From positions 3,968,001 to 4,032,000 of the forward strand of contig NZ_CP031417.1 in assembly GCF_003367395.1 (NCBI RefSeq): a DNA stretch of 64,000 nucleotides, in the 5' to 3' direction. Source of the stretch: Pseudolabrys taiwanensis. GTDB taxonomy: Bacteria; Pseudomonadota; Alphaproteobacteria; Rhizobiales; Xanthobacteraceae. The notes under the pieces were generated by a model. That model was not told the origin of the DNA. It did no database searches and saw nothing but the letters and a program-made list of their open reading frames with translations. Within the stretch, counting starts at the first letter, position 1; the number at the start of each line of letters is the position of its first letter. The translations under genes and the position numbers were made by a program. Positions 19,029 to 26,723 of this stretch are shown here, one piece after another.

Positions 19029-19637
19029 TCAGCTCTTTCGATTCGCCATCTTAGCGATGCGCGCGAGAATTTCACGCACCTGCTGGTGCGCCGCCTCATA
19101 GCCCTGCGACGTATCCACGACGAAATCGGCGCGGGCGCGTTTCTCCGCGTCGGGCATCTGTTTGCCCAGAATGGCCGCGAACTTTTCCTCGGTCATGCCA
19201 GGGCGCTCGAAAGCCCGGGCGCGTTGCACGTCGGCCGGCGCCGACACCACCACCACCGCGTCGCACCGCGCGTCGCCGCCGGTTTCGTACAACAACGGGA
19301 TGTCGAGCACCGCCACTTCGGCGCCAGCCTGCTCGGCCTCGCGCAGGAACCGCTCGCGCACCTCGGCGACGAGTGGATGCACGATCGCCTCGAGCCGCTG
19401 GATAGCGGCGGCGTTGACGAGCACCTGCTTGGCGAGCTTCTCACGGTCGACCTTGCCGTTCGCGGTCGTGCCCGGAAACGCCGCTTCGATCAGCGGCACC
19501 GCCTCGCCCTCGTAGAGCTTGTGCACGGAGGCATCGGCGTCGTGCACCGGCACGCCCTCCTCGGCGAAGAACTTCGCCGTGGTCGATTTCCCCATGCCGA
19601 GGGAGCCGGTGAGTCCGAGGACGAACATGTTGCTCAT
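19029..19637 (-). CDS. coaE: Dephospho-CoA kinase
   Basis: This 202-residue P-loop kinase makes coenzyme A from dephospho-CoA. Walker A is [22 protein letters not shown] and [11 protein letters not shown] bind substrate. The ATG at 19637 ([11 protein letters not shown]) is chosen; an ATG at 19628 is possible, and an upstream one at 19658 reads out of repeat B3. Ends with RKS five bases before dnaQ. Confidence 0.95.
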   Translation of the reverse strand: MSNMFVLGLTGSLGMGKSTTAKFFAEEGVPVHDADASVHKLYEGEAVPLIEAAFPGTTANGKVDREKLAKQVLVNAAAIQRLEAIVHPLVAEVRERFLREAEQAGAEVAVLDIPLLYETGGDARCDAVVVVSAPADVQRARAFERPGMTEEKFAAILGKQMPDAEKRARADFVVDTSQGYEAAHQQVREILARIAKMANRKS

Positions 19638-19649
19638 TGTCTTGCTTCG

Positions 19650-19757
19650 ACCCGTCACTCCGAGGTGCTCGGCCGAAGGTCGAGCCTCGAAGGGCGACGG
19701 CCCCGACAGTGCCCGTCATCCTTCGAGGCGCGCAAGGACGCGCACCTCAGGATGACG
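19650..19757. repeat. Family-B inverted-repeat element (copy B3)
   Basis: The halves CGTCACTCCGAGGTGC...GAGCCTCGAAGGGCGACGG and CGTCATCCTTCGAGGCGCG...CGCACCTCAGGATGACG are inverted copies, as in B2. It lies between maf and coaE. Confidence 0.85.
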
Positions 19758-19781
19758 ATGCGCGCGCGGAAAAAGCACAGA

Positions 19782-20390
19782 TCACCCATCGACGAAGCCG
19801 TGCTCGCGCAGATATTCCAGGAACTGCAACAGCGGCAGGCCGAGGATCGTGAAGTAGTCGCCTTCGACCTTCTCGAACAGATGGATACCGATGCCCTCGA
19901 GCTGATAGGCGCCGACGCTTGTCAGCGCCGCGTTGCCAGCCATATCGAGATACTCTTCGAGGAAGCGGTCGGAGAAGTCGCGCATCGTCAGCCGTGCGGT
20001 CTCGATGCAGGAAAACAACAGCGTGCCATCGCGCACGAGCGCGAGCGCCGAATGCAGCTCGTGCGTCCGCCCGCGCAATGCACGCAATTGCTCGGCAGCA
20101 GCGGCGGCGTCCACCGGCTTGCTCAGGCGCATGTCGCCGCAGGCGAGCGTCTGATCGGCACCCAGCACCGGCCGGCCCGGCACCGTCGCCGCGATGGCGT
20201 CAGCCTTGGCGCGTGCGAGCACACGGGCCGCAGCGGCGGCATCGCTGACGCCAGCCTCGGCTTCCACCGCCCGTTCGTCGATGTGCGCCGGCCGTATTTC
20301 AAAGCGCAGCCCCGCGGCGGCGAGGATCTTGCCGCGAATATCGCTTTTTGAAGCGAGCACCAAAGGCTGACGTGAAAGCCAAAGCGGCAT
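19782..20390 (-). CDS. maf: Maf-like nucleotide pyrophosphatase
   Basis: This 202-residue protein hydrolyses non-canonical or modified nucleoside triphosphates. The family start LVLASKSDIRGKILAAAG, the active-site VLGADQTL and the later ALTSVGAYQLEGIGIHLFEKVEGDYFTILGLP are present. The first motif has KSDIR where many members have SSSPRR, as often in alphaproteobacterial members. ATG 20390 has GAGAG at a suitable distance; ATG 20396 is also possible. Confidence 0.92.
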   Translation of the reverse strand: MPLWLSRQPLVLASKSDIRGKILAAAGLRFEIRPAHIDERAVEAEAGVSDAAAAARVLARAKADAIAATVPGRPVLGADQTLACGDMRLSKPVDAAAAAEQLRALRGRTHELHSALALVRDGTLLFSCIETARLTMRDFSDRFLEEYLDMAGNAALTSVGAYQLEGIGIHLFEKVEGDYFTILGLPLLQFLEYLREHGFVDG

Positions 20391-20402
20391 GAACATCTCT
20401 CT

Positions 20403-20584
20403 CTTGATCCCTCCCCCGGAAGGAGAAGGTTGTCGCGCACCCGAAGTCGGATACATCCGACTTCGCTCAGATTAAAGGGCCGAGCTCGGCTATGGCCGAG
20501 TTCGGGTGCACGACGGGGTGGGGTTATCGCGCCGCAATCGACAAAAAACCACCCCCACCCACCACCTGGGCGACGACCCCCAAA
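20403..20584. repeat. Family-A inverted-repeat element with nested hairpins (copy A2)
   Basis: An outer plan like A1 (CCCTCCCCCGGAAGGAG at the left, GGGGTGGGG and CCACCCCCACCC at the right) is interrupted by an insert bounded by GCACCCGAA / TTCGGGTGC. Inside that insert lie a perfect hairpin with arms CGAAGTCGGAT / ATCCGACTTCG and a second with arms CTCGGC / GCCGAG. It fills the maf-PPSR gap. Confidence 0.7.
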
Positions 20585-20596
20585 CGGGGAACGGAT

Positions 20597-21430
20597 TCAA
20601 GAGATCGGGGCGCGCCGACGCTCGCTGAGGAGCCGCATCACCGCCGCGGCGGTTTCCTCGATCGAGCGGCGCGTCACGTCGATGGTCGGCCAGTTGTGCT
20701 TCGCGCAGAGCCGCCGCGAATACTGGAGCTCTTCGGTGACCGCGGTCTTGTCGATGTACTGATCGTCGTCGCGATGCGCCTTGAGGCCGAGCAGCCGGTT
20801 TTCCCGGATTTGCACGATGCGCTCAGGACTGGCGTAGAGGCCGACGACCAGCGGCCGCGTCAGCTTCTCCACCGATGGCGGCAACGGCACGCGCGGCACC
20901 AGCGGCACGTTTCCGGTCTTGACGCCACGATTGGCGAGATAGATCGACGTTGGCGTCTTCGAGGTGCGCGACACGCCGATCAACACGACATCGGCTTCCT
21001 CCAGCCCCTCCACCTGCTGCCCATCGTCGTGCATCATCGTGTAGTTCAGCGCCTCGATGCGCTGGAAATATTCAGCGTTGAGCACGTGCTGCGCGCCGAC
21101 GCGATGAATGGTCTCGGCGCCGAGATAGGATTGAAACAGCCGCAAGACCGGCCCCAGCACAGACATGCACGGCAGGCCGAGCTCGCGGCATTTGTCCTCA
21201 AGGCTCTGGATCAGGTCTTCCTCGAGCAAAGTATAGAGGACGAGCCCCGGTGCTTCGCTGATCTCGGCGAGGCAATGGTCGAGCTGCTTCTTCGACCGCA
21301 CCATGGGGTAGAGATGCTCGACCGGCTGCACGTTCGCGTATTGCGCCGCGGCGGCGCGCGCCACTGTGATCAGGGTTTCTCCGGTCGCGTCCGAAACGAG
21401 ATGAAGATGAAAGTAGCCAGTGTCGGGCAT
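20597..21430 (-). CDS. ppsR: PPDK/PEP synthase regulatory protein (DUF299 kinase-pyrophosphorylase)
   Basis: This 277-residue bifunctional enzyme uses ADP to phosphorylate and phosphate to dephosphorylate an active-site Thr of pyruvate phosphate dikinase or PEP synthase. The P-loop is [19 protein letters not shown] (about residues 147-165), and [13 protein letters not shown] starts the domain. The target kinase is not in this window. The gene faces away from hemE, the same pairing as Rickettsia RP001-hemE at the replication origin. Confidence 0.92.
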   Translation of the reverse strand: MPDTGYFHLHLVSDATGETLITVARAAAAQYANVQPVEHLYPMVRSKKQLDHCLAEISEAPGLVLYTLLEEDLIQSLEDKCRELGLPCMSVLGPVLRLFQSYLGAETIHRVGAQHVLNAEYFQRIEALNYTMMHDDGQQVEGLEEADVVLIGVSRTSKTPTSIYLANRGVKTGNVPLVPRVPLPPSVEKLTRPLVVGLYASPERIVQIRENRLLGLKAHRDDDQYIDKTAVTEELQYSRRLCAKHNWPTIDVTRRSIEETAAAVMRLLSERRRAPIS

Positions 21431-21804
21431 AGGGACAGGCGCCGGATGAAGTGTGAATTATTGGGGAGGAGGCCATGCCTTTTGGGGATAGGCAAGCCGC
21501 CGGGGCGGATTCATTCAATAACCGTCCACATCGCTCGTTGCGGGACGACGGTTTGGCAAAGCCTGCCGGATCGCCTATCCCATGTGGACAACGGTCTGGG
21601 GAAAGCGGGGGATAGCGGTCGAAATCAGCCGTAAATGGCCCTGTACGAGTGTGGACGGTAACCGGACCGATAGCGCGGGATTCTTGATCGCCATTTCATG
21701 CCCGGTGGACAGGCTGTTGAGCCATAAGCATGAGTCAAATCAACCGTTTAATAACCACTAAACCTAAGATTCTAAGATTCTAGAGAGATGGAGCCTGATC
21801 GGCC
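21431..21804. other. Candidate chromosomal replication origin (oriC) between ppsR and hemE
   Basis: This 374-base gap has no gene. DnaA-box-like 9-mers (consensus TGTGGATAA) are TGTGGACAA at 21583, TGTGGACGG at 21650, GGTGGACAG at 21704, and CCGTCCACA (reverse) at 21522. A CtrA-like site TTAA-N7-TAAA lies at 21748-21762. An AT-rich part with tandem TAAGATTC (21765-21780) follows. GGGATAGGC (21484) and GCCTATCCC (21573) are inverted copies. The position beside hemE and a DUF299 gene matches known alphaproteobacterial origins. No box is a perfect match. Confidence 0.6.
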
Positions 21805-22833
21805 GTGCATGTGGGTAAAAAGTTTCTTAACGTGCTCTCCGGTCATCGCGAGGCAGTGCCGCCGGTCTGGCTCATGCGACAGGCGGGGCGCTACCTGCCC
21901 GAGTATCGCGCTGTCCGTGAGAAGGCCGGCGGGTTTCTCGATCTCTGCTTCAATCCCGAACTTGCGGCCGAAGTAACGCTGCAGCCGGTCCGTCGGTTCG
22001 GCTTCGACGCCGCGATTTTGTTTTCCGACATCCTGGTGGTGCCGCTGGCGCTCGGACGGAAGGTCGAGTTCCTTGTCGGCGAGGGACCAAAGCTCGAGCC
22101 GCTCACCGACGCGGCCGGACTGGGAACACTGCGGACGGAAATCGATCAGGCGGTGGTCGGCAAAGTCTACGAGACCGTGACGCGCGTGAAGTCCGCGCTC
22201 GACGATAAGACCACCCTCATTGGTTTTTGCGGTGCACCGTGGACGGTCGCCACCTACATGGTGGCCGGCGAAGGCACACCCGATCAGGCGCCGGCCCGGA
22301 TGTTCGCTTACCGCGATCCGGATACGTTTGCGCGATTGATCGATCGCCTGGCGGACGCTTCGATCGACTATCTCACGGGTCAGCTCAAAGCCGGGGCCGA
22401 ATGCGTGCAGCTCTTCGACACCTGGGCCGGTGTCTTGTCGCAAGCCGAGTTCGATCGCTGGTGTCTGATGCCGACGAAAAAGATCGTCGATGGCGTCCGC
22501 GCGCGCGTGCCGGGTGCGAAAATCATCGGCTTTCCGCGCGGCGTCGGCAGCAAGCTCTGGCGTTACGTCAAGGATACCGGCGTTGATGCGGTCGGTCTCG
22601 ATTGGATGCAGGGGCTGACTTACGCGCGCGAGCACATCCAGACGCTCAAACCGGTGCAAGGCAATCTGGATCCTTTGGCCTTGCTGGCTGGCGGCGATGC
22701 GCTCGATCGCGAGATCGATGCGGTGATGCAGGCGCTGGCCGGCGGCCCGTTCATCTTCAATCTTGGCCACGGCATTCTGCCGCCAACGCCGATCGCTCAT
22801 GTCGAGCGGATGCTGAAAAGGGTGAGGGGTTAG
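21805..22833 (+). CDS. hemE: Uroporphyrinogen decarboxylase
   Basis: This 342-residue enzyme decarboxylates uroporphyrinogen III to coproporphyrinogen III in heme synthesis. The substrate-binding [17 protein letters not shown] and [12 protein letters not shown] (catalytic Asp) are present, with [13 protein letters not shown] and the C-terminal [11 protein letters not shown]. The start is GTG 21805, the only suitable start before the conserved [13 protein letters not shown] lies upstream. Confidence 0.97.
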   Translation: MHVGKKFLNVLSGHREAVPPVWLMRQAGRYLPEYRAVREKAGGFLDLCFNPELAAEVTLQPVRRFGFDAAILFSDILVVPLALGRKVEFLVGEGPKLEPLTDAAGLGTLRTEIDQAVVGKVYETVTRVKSALDDKTTLIGFCGAPWTVATYMVAGEGTPDQAPARMFAYRDPDTFARLIDRLADASIDYLTGQLKAGAECVQLFDTWAGVLSQAEFDRWCLMPTKKIVDGVRARVPGAKIIGFPRGVGSKLWRYVKDTGVDAVGLDWMQGLTYAREHIQTLKPVQGNLDPLALLAGGDALDREIDAVMQALAGGPFIFNLGHGILPPTPIAHVERMLKRVRG

Positions 22834-22843
22834 TGCTTCTTGA

Positions 22844-22893
22844 TCCCTCCCCCGCAGGGGGAGGGTGGCCGCTGTAAGCGGCCGGGTGGGGGA
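22844..22893. repeat. Family-A terminal inverted repeat, left arm (A3)
   Basis: A 50-bp arm matching the reverse complement of 23231-23280 at 46 of 50 positions by eye. It contains two hairpins, CCCTCCCCC/GGGGGAGGG and GGCCGCT/AGCGGCC. It ends directly at the ATG of the DUF559 gene. Confidence 0.9.
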
Positions 22894-23283
22894 ATGGCCA
22901 ACGAGATCGCCAGACGTCTCCGCAAAACTATGACGCCGCAGGAAGTGAAGGTGTGGAACCACCTTCGCACGTGGCGAAGCCACGGATTCCATTTTCGGCG
23001 GCAAGCGCCGCGGGCTGGCTATGTCGTCGATTTTCTTTGCTTGAAGCATCGACTTGTCGTCGAACTCGACGGCGGTCAACACAATTACGATGGCATGCAG
23101 GCAAGCGATCGGGAACGTGATGACAAGTTGACCGTGGGCGGCTTTCTCGTGCTCCGCTTTTGGAATAGCGATGTCGATCAGAACCTGTCGGGTGTGCTGG
23201 AAACCATCCACGCGGCTCTGCGGGAAAGACACCCCCACCCGGCCGCCTGCGGCGGCCACCCTCCCCCTGCGGGGGAGGGATAG
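22894..23283 (+). CDS. DUF559 (Vsr/PD-(D/E)XK-like) nuclease-like protein carried between inverted repeats
   Basis: This 129-residue protein has the DUF559 layout: NEIARRLRKTMTPQEVKVWN, then the putative catalytic D46 in VVDFLCL and E57/D59 in VVELDGGQH, then DRERDDKLTVGGFLVLRFWNSDV. DUF559 is related to very-short-patch repair endonucleases. The ATG follows the left repeat arm, and the right arm encodes the last 16 or so residues (PHPAACGGHPPPAGEG) before the TAG. The gene therefore fits exactly between the arms and lies between hemE and hemJ. It may be a small mobile unit. Confidence 0.85.
   Translation: MANEIARRLRKTMTPQEVKVWNHLRTWRSHGFHFRRQAPRAGYVVDFLCLKHRLVVELDGGQHNYDGMQASDRERDDKLTVGGFLVLRFWNSDVDQNLSGVLETIHAALRERHPHPAACGGHPPPAGEG
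23231..23280. repeat. Family-A terminal inverted repeat, right arm (A3)
   Basis: Inverted copy of 22844-22893; it lies within the 3' end of the DUF559 reading frame. No clear target-site duplication is visible outside the two arms. Confidence 0.9.
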
Positions 23284-23292
23284 AGGCTCATC

Positions 23293-23715
23293 ATGTACGA
23301 GTGGCTCAAAGCGCTGCACATCATCGCGGTCATCTCCTGGATGGCCGGACTGCTTTATCTGCCGCGCCTGTTCGTCTACCACGCTGCTGCCGAGCCCGGT
23401 TCGGCACAGTCCGAGACCTTCAAGGTGATGGAGCGGCGGCTGCTCAAGGCCATCATGGGCCCGGCCATGGGCGTGACCTGGGTGCTCGGCATCGTCCTGG
23501 CGATTCAGGGCCACTGGTTCGTCGCCGGCTGGCTTCACGCCAAGATCGCCTTGGTCGTGGCGATGTCGGTCATGCACGGGCTGTTCGGGCGCTGGGCCAA
23601 CGATTTCGCCGCCGACCGTAACCGCCGGAGCCAGAAATTCTACCGCATTGCCAATGAGATACCGACGGTTCTGATGATCCTGATCGTCATTTTGGTGGTG
23701 GTGAAGCCGTTCTGA
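23293..23715 (+). CDS. hemJ: Protoporphyrinogen IX oxidase HemJ
   Basis: This 140-residue, four-helix membrane protein oxidises protoporphyrinogen IX to protoporphyrin IX. Conserved residues include His9 in YEWLKALHIIAVISWMAGL and the segment LLYLPRLFVYHA, with AKIALVVAMSVMHG further on. It is next to hemE in many alphaproteobacteria; here the DUF559 element separates them. ATG 23293 has GAGG six bases upstream. Confidence 0.95.
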   Translation: MYEWLKALHIIAVISWMAGLLYLPRLFVYHAAAEPGSAQSETFKVMERRLLKAIMGPAMGVTWVLGIVLAIQGHWFVAGWLHAKIALVVAMSVMHGLFGRWANDFAADRNRRSQKFYRIANEIPTVLMILIVILVVVKPF

Positions 23716-23988
23716 CCCCGGCCCGGAAACCAAAATTTCACGGCACGGTTGCCGGGCCCTTGCGGAAAATCGCGGCTCAACTTATGTTGACGGCATCCCA
23801 CCGAACGCAGGCGGATGCGATCGCGTTCCGGCACCGAGCCTTTCGGACCGGATGCAGCATCGGGCCCTAGGGACTTCCCAAAGCGCGCCCTCAAGTCAAT
23901 CCAAACCTGCGAACTACCCTTATCTAGCCGCGGCAGTTCTCCCTTTTTTCAGACGCCGCCACTTCCGCTCTACAGGACCAATGCCCCT

Positions 23989-25254
23989 ATGCGGGAAATG
24001 AAGCTCCAGGACCTTAAGTCCAAGACGCCAGCCGAACTCCTAGCCTTCGCCGAAGAGCACCAGGTCGAGAACGCCTCCACCCTGCGTAAGCAGGAGTTGA
24101 TGTTCGCCATCCTGAAGCAGCTCGCGACGCAGGAAGTGGACATCATCGGCGAGGGCGTGGTCGAGGTCCTCCCCGACGGTTTCGGCTTTCTCCGGTCGCC
24201 GGAGTCGAACTACCTCTCCGGACCGGACGATATCTACGTCTCGCCCTCGCAGATCCGCCGTTTCGGCCTGCGCACCGGCGACACCGTGGAAGGCCACATC
24301 CGTTCGCCGAAAGAAGGCGAGCGGTATTTCGCGCTCCTCAAGGTCAACACGATCAACTTCGAAGACCCCGATAAGGCGCGTCATAAGATCAACTTCGACA
24401 ACCTGACGCCGCTCTATCCCGACGAGCGGCTGAAGATGGAGCACGACGATCCGACCAAGAAGGATCTGTCGGCCCGCGTCATCGACATCGTCGCGCCGAT
24501 CGGCAAGGGCCAGCGCGCCCTGGTGGTCGCGCCGCCGCGCACCGGTAAGACGGTGCTGCTGCAGAACATCGCGCACTCCATCACCGCCAACCATCCCGAG
24601 TGCTATCTGATCGTGCTGCTCATCGACGAGCGGCCGGAAGAAGTTACCGACATGCAGCGCTCGGTGAAGGGCGAGGTCATTTCCTCGACCTTCGACGAGC
24701 CGGCCTCGCGCCATGTGCAGGTCGCCGAGATGGTCATCGAGAAGGCCAAGCGCCTGGTCGAGCATCAGCGCGACGTGGTGATCCTGCTCGACTCGATCAC
24801 CCGCCTCGGCCGCGCCTACAACACGGTGGTGCCGTCCTCCGGTAAGGTGCTGACCGGTGGTGTCGACGCCAACGCCCTGCAGCGCCCGAAGCGCTTCTTC
24901 GGCGCCGCCCGTAACATCGAGGAAGGCGGCTCGCTGACCATCATCGCCACGGCGCTGATCGATACCGGCAGCCGCATGGACGAAGTCATCTTCGAAGAGT
25001 TCAAGGGCACCGGTAACTCCGAACTCATCCTCGACCGCAAGGTCGCGGACAAGCGCACCTTCCCGGCGATCGACATCACGCGCTCCGGCACGCGCAAGGA
25101 AGAGCTGCTCACGGAAAAGGATGTGCTCAAGAAGATGTACGTCCTGCGCCGCATCCTCAATCCGATGGGCACGATGGACGCCATCGACTTCCTGTTGGAC
25201 AAGCTGCGCAACACCAAGACGAACAGCGAGTTCTTCGACTCGATGAATACGTAA
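23989..25254 (+). CDS. rho: Transcription termination factor Rho
   Basis: This 421-residue hexameric RNA helicase ends transcription. It has the N-terminal [20 protein letters not shown], the cold-shock RNA-binding domain with [13 protein letters not shown], Walker [14 protein letters not shown], Walker [16 protein letters not shown] and the Q-loop/R-loop region. The frame is open upstream, but ATG 23989 (MREMKLQ) matches the start of rhizobial Rho proteins. The 5' leader (23716-23988) has no gene. Confidence 0.97.
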   Translation: MREMKLQDLKSKTPAELLAFAEEHQVENASTLRKQELMFAILKQLATQEVDIIGEGVVEVLPDGFGFLRSPESNYLSGPDDIYVSPSQIRRFGLRTGDTVEGHIRSPKEGERYFALLKVNTINFEDPDKARHKINFDNLTPLYPDERLKMEHDDPTKKDLSARVIDIVAPIGKGQRALVVAPPRTGKTVLLQNIAHSITANHPECYLIVLLIDERPEEVTDMQRSVKGEVISSTFDEPASRHVQVAEMVIEKAKRLVEHQRDVVILLDSITRLGRAYNTVVPSSGKVLTGGVDANALQRPKRFFGAARNIEEGGSLTIIATALIDTGSRMDEVIFEEFKGTGNSELILDRKVADKRTFPAIDITRSGTRKEELLTEKDVLKKMYVLRRILNPMGTMDAIDFLLDKLRNTKTNSEFFDSMNT

Positions 25255-25280
25255 GGCGCCCGGCGCCGTTGCGGTTTAGT

Positions 25281-25307
25281 GGCCGGGCCTCAAGCCCGGC
25301 CATTTTT
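25281..25307 (+). terminator. Rho-independent terminator after rho
   Basis: Perfect 8-bp stem GGCCGGGC / GCCCGGCC with loop CTCAA, followed by ATTTTTT. Its core resembles the secB terminator. Confidence 0.9.
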
Positions 25308-25318
25308 TATGCCGGACG

Positions 25319-26482
25319 TCACGTCGGTTCGGCGACGACTGCGCCGCGGACCGCACGCGGACGCTGGCTCCAGGCCCAGGTGCGGCCGTAGCGGGTGATC
25401 GGTTCCTCGACCCATTTGGTCAGCAACCAGCCGGCAAGCACGCACACCGGCAAGGCCGCGATCGTCACCAGCCACTGCGATACGCTGGCTATATCCGGCC
25501 GTTCGTTGAGGATGAGCCCATGCATCAGGCCGAGGATCGGCAGATGCGTGAGATAGACGGCATAGGAGGTTCGCCCGAAGAAGCGCAGCACTGGCGAGCG
25601 GAAGCGTGCGGCTTCCGGCGCATTGCGCACGATCGCGAGCAGGAACAAGGCGCAGGCGGTCGCACTGAGCAACGGGCTGAAGATGACGAAGATCGCGTTG
25701 GTGCGGCCGGCGAAAAACCCGAGATAGGACACCGTCAGCAGCAATACGACCGGTGCGACCCGAAACGCGTAATCGAAGCGGCCGGAGCGCACTGCTTTCG
25801 ACTTCGCCGCCAGCGCGGCGAGCAAGCCGGCGACGAGGATATCGGCAATGCCCGGCAACAACACGTTCACCGCGATTGGGTTGCCGACGTTCGCGAATTG
25901 CACGGCCGCGCGGGCCAACACGGCGCCGATCGCGACGGCGATCAGCACCTTGGCGAGATGGCGCCGCGGCACCAGAAGAAACGTCAGGGGCGCCAGCAAA
26001 TAGAAGTGCTCTTCCACCGCGAGCGTCCAGGTCGGCGCCAGCCAATGTGCGCCCAGCGTTTGCGTGTTCGCCATGAAGAACGTCTGAGTGAAAGTCAGAT
26101 AGCCCCAGATCGGAAATGTCGTCGGATCTTGCGCCCAGGCCGCGTGACATGCGCCCAGGATGGCCGACACGAGCAGCACCGAAACGAAATAGATCGGCAG
26201 CGTCCGGCAGATGCGGCGGACATAGAACACGAGAAAAAAGTTGTCGTTGTGCAGCTTGTCGAGAATGAGCGTGCCGACCAGGAAGCCGCTCAACACGAAA
26301 AACATCTCGACGGCGAGCCGGCCGAGCATCAGCGCGGTGAGGCCGCTCGGCACCTCGGCGAAATAGTGCGACAGGACCACCAGGATGGTCATCAGGCCGC
26401 GCATGCCGTCGAGGGCGACGATGCGCCGGTCGACGCCGTAAGGCGATTGGGGCGGCAAAGCAGGATGTGTCTGGGGTGGCAA
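25319..26482 (-). CDS. Acyltransferase-3 (OafA/YrhL) family membrane protein
   Basis: This 387-residue protein has about ten membrane helices and the family start RIVALDGMRGLMTILVVLSHYF with the conserved His, then VEMFFVLSGFLVG. YVRRICRTLPIYF and the C-terminal LRFFGRTSYAVYLTHLPIL fit the family. Such enzymes O-acylate cell-surface polysaccharides or other envelope molecules; the target here is unknown. No glycan genes are beside it. Confidence 0.9.
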   Translation of the reverse strand: MPPQTHPALPPQSPYGVDRRIVALDGMRGLMTILVVLSHYFAEVPSGLTALMLGRLAVEMFFVLSGFLVGTLILDKLHNDNFFLVFYVRRICRTLPIYFVSVLLVSAILGACHAAWAQDPTTFPIWGYLTFTQTFFMANTQTLGAHWLAPTWTLAVEEHFYLLAPLTFLLVPRRHLAKVLIAVAIGAVLARAAVQFANVGNPIAVNVLLPGIADILVAGLLAALAAKSKAVRSGRFDYAFRVAPVVLLLTVSYLGFFAGRTNAIFVIFSPLLSATACALFLLAIVRNAPEAARFRSPVLRFFGRTSYAVYLTHLPILGLMHGLILNERPDIASVSQWLVTIAALPVCVLAGWLLTKWVEEPITRYGRTWAWSQRPRAVRGAVVAEPT

Positions 26483-26723
26483 AGGCGCGGCCTCCTCGAC
26501 CGGATGACGCAGGGCCGGGCGTATCAGGATGCCGCTGAACGAACGCTTACCCCGGTATGTGAGAACCTCGCCTATCCCGCGCTTTCGCCCGGACGGTTAA
26601 GAAGGCCGCCTAAAGTTTGAGCGCATTTGCCCTTATTTCATGCGGGTTTTTGCACGTGCGAGAAAGAATTTCGAAACCATCTTCTGGCGAATTGGAACTC
26701 GCTAATACCTCTGCGGGAATCCG

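Noticed and set aside
21772..23733. A 653-codon minus-strand frame over hemE, the DUF559 gene and hemJ.
   Set aside because: It is antisense to well-recognised genes; long open antisense frames are expected in GC-rich DNA.
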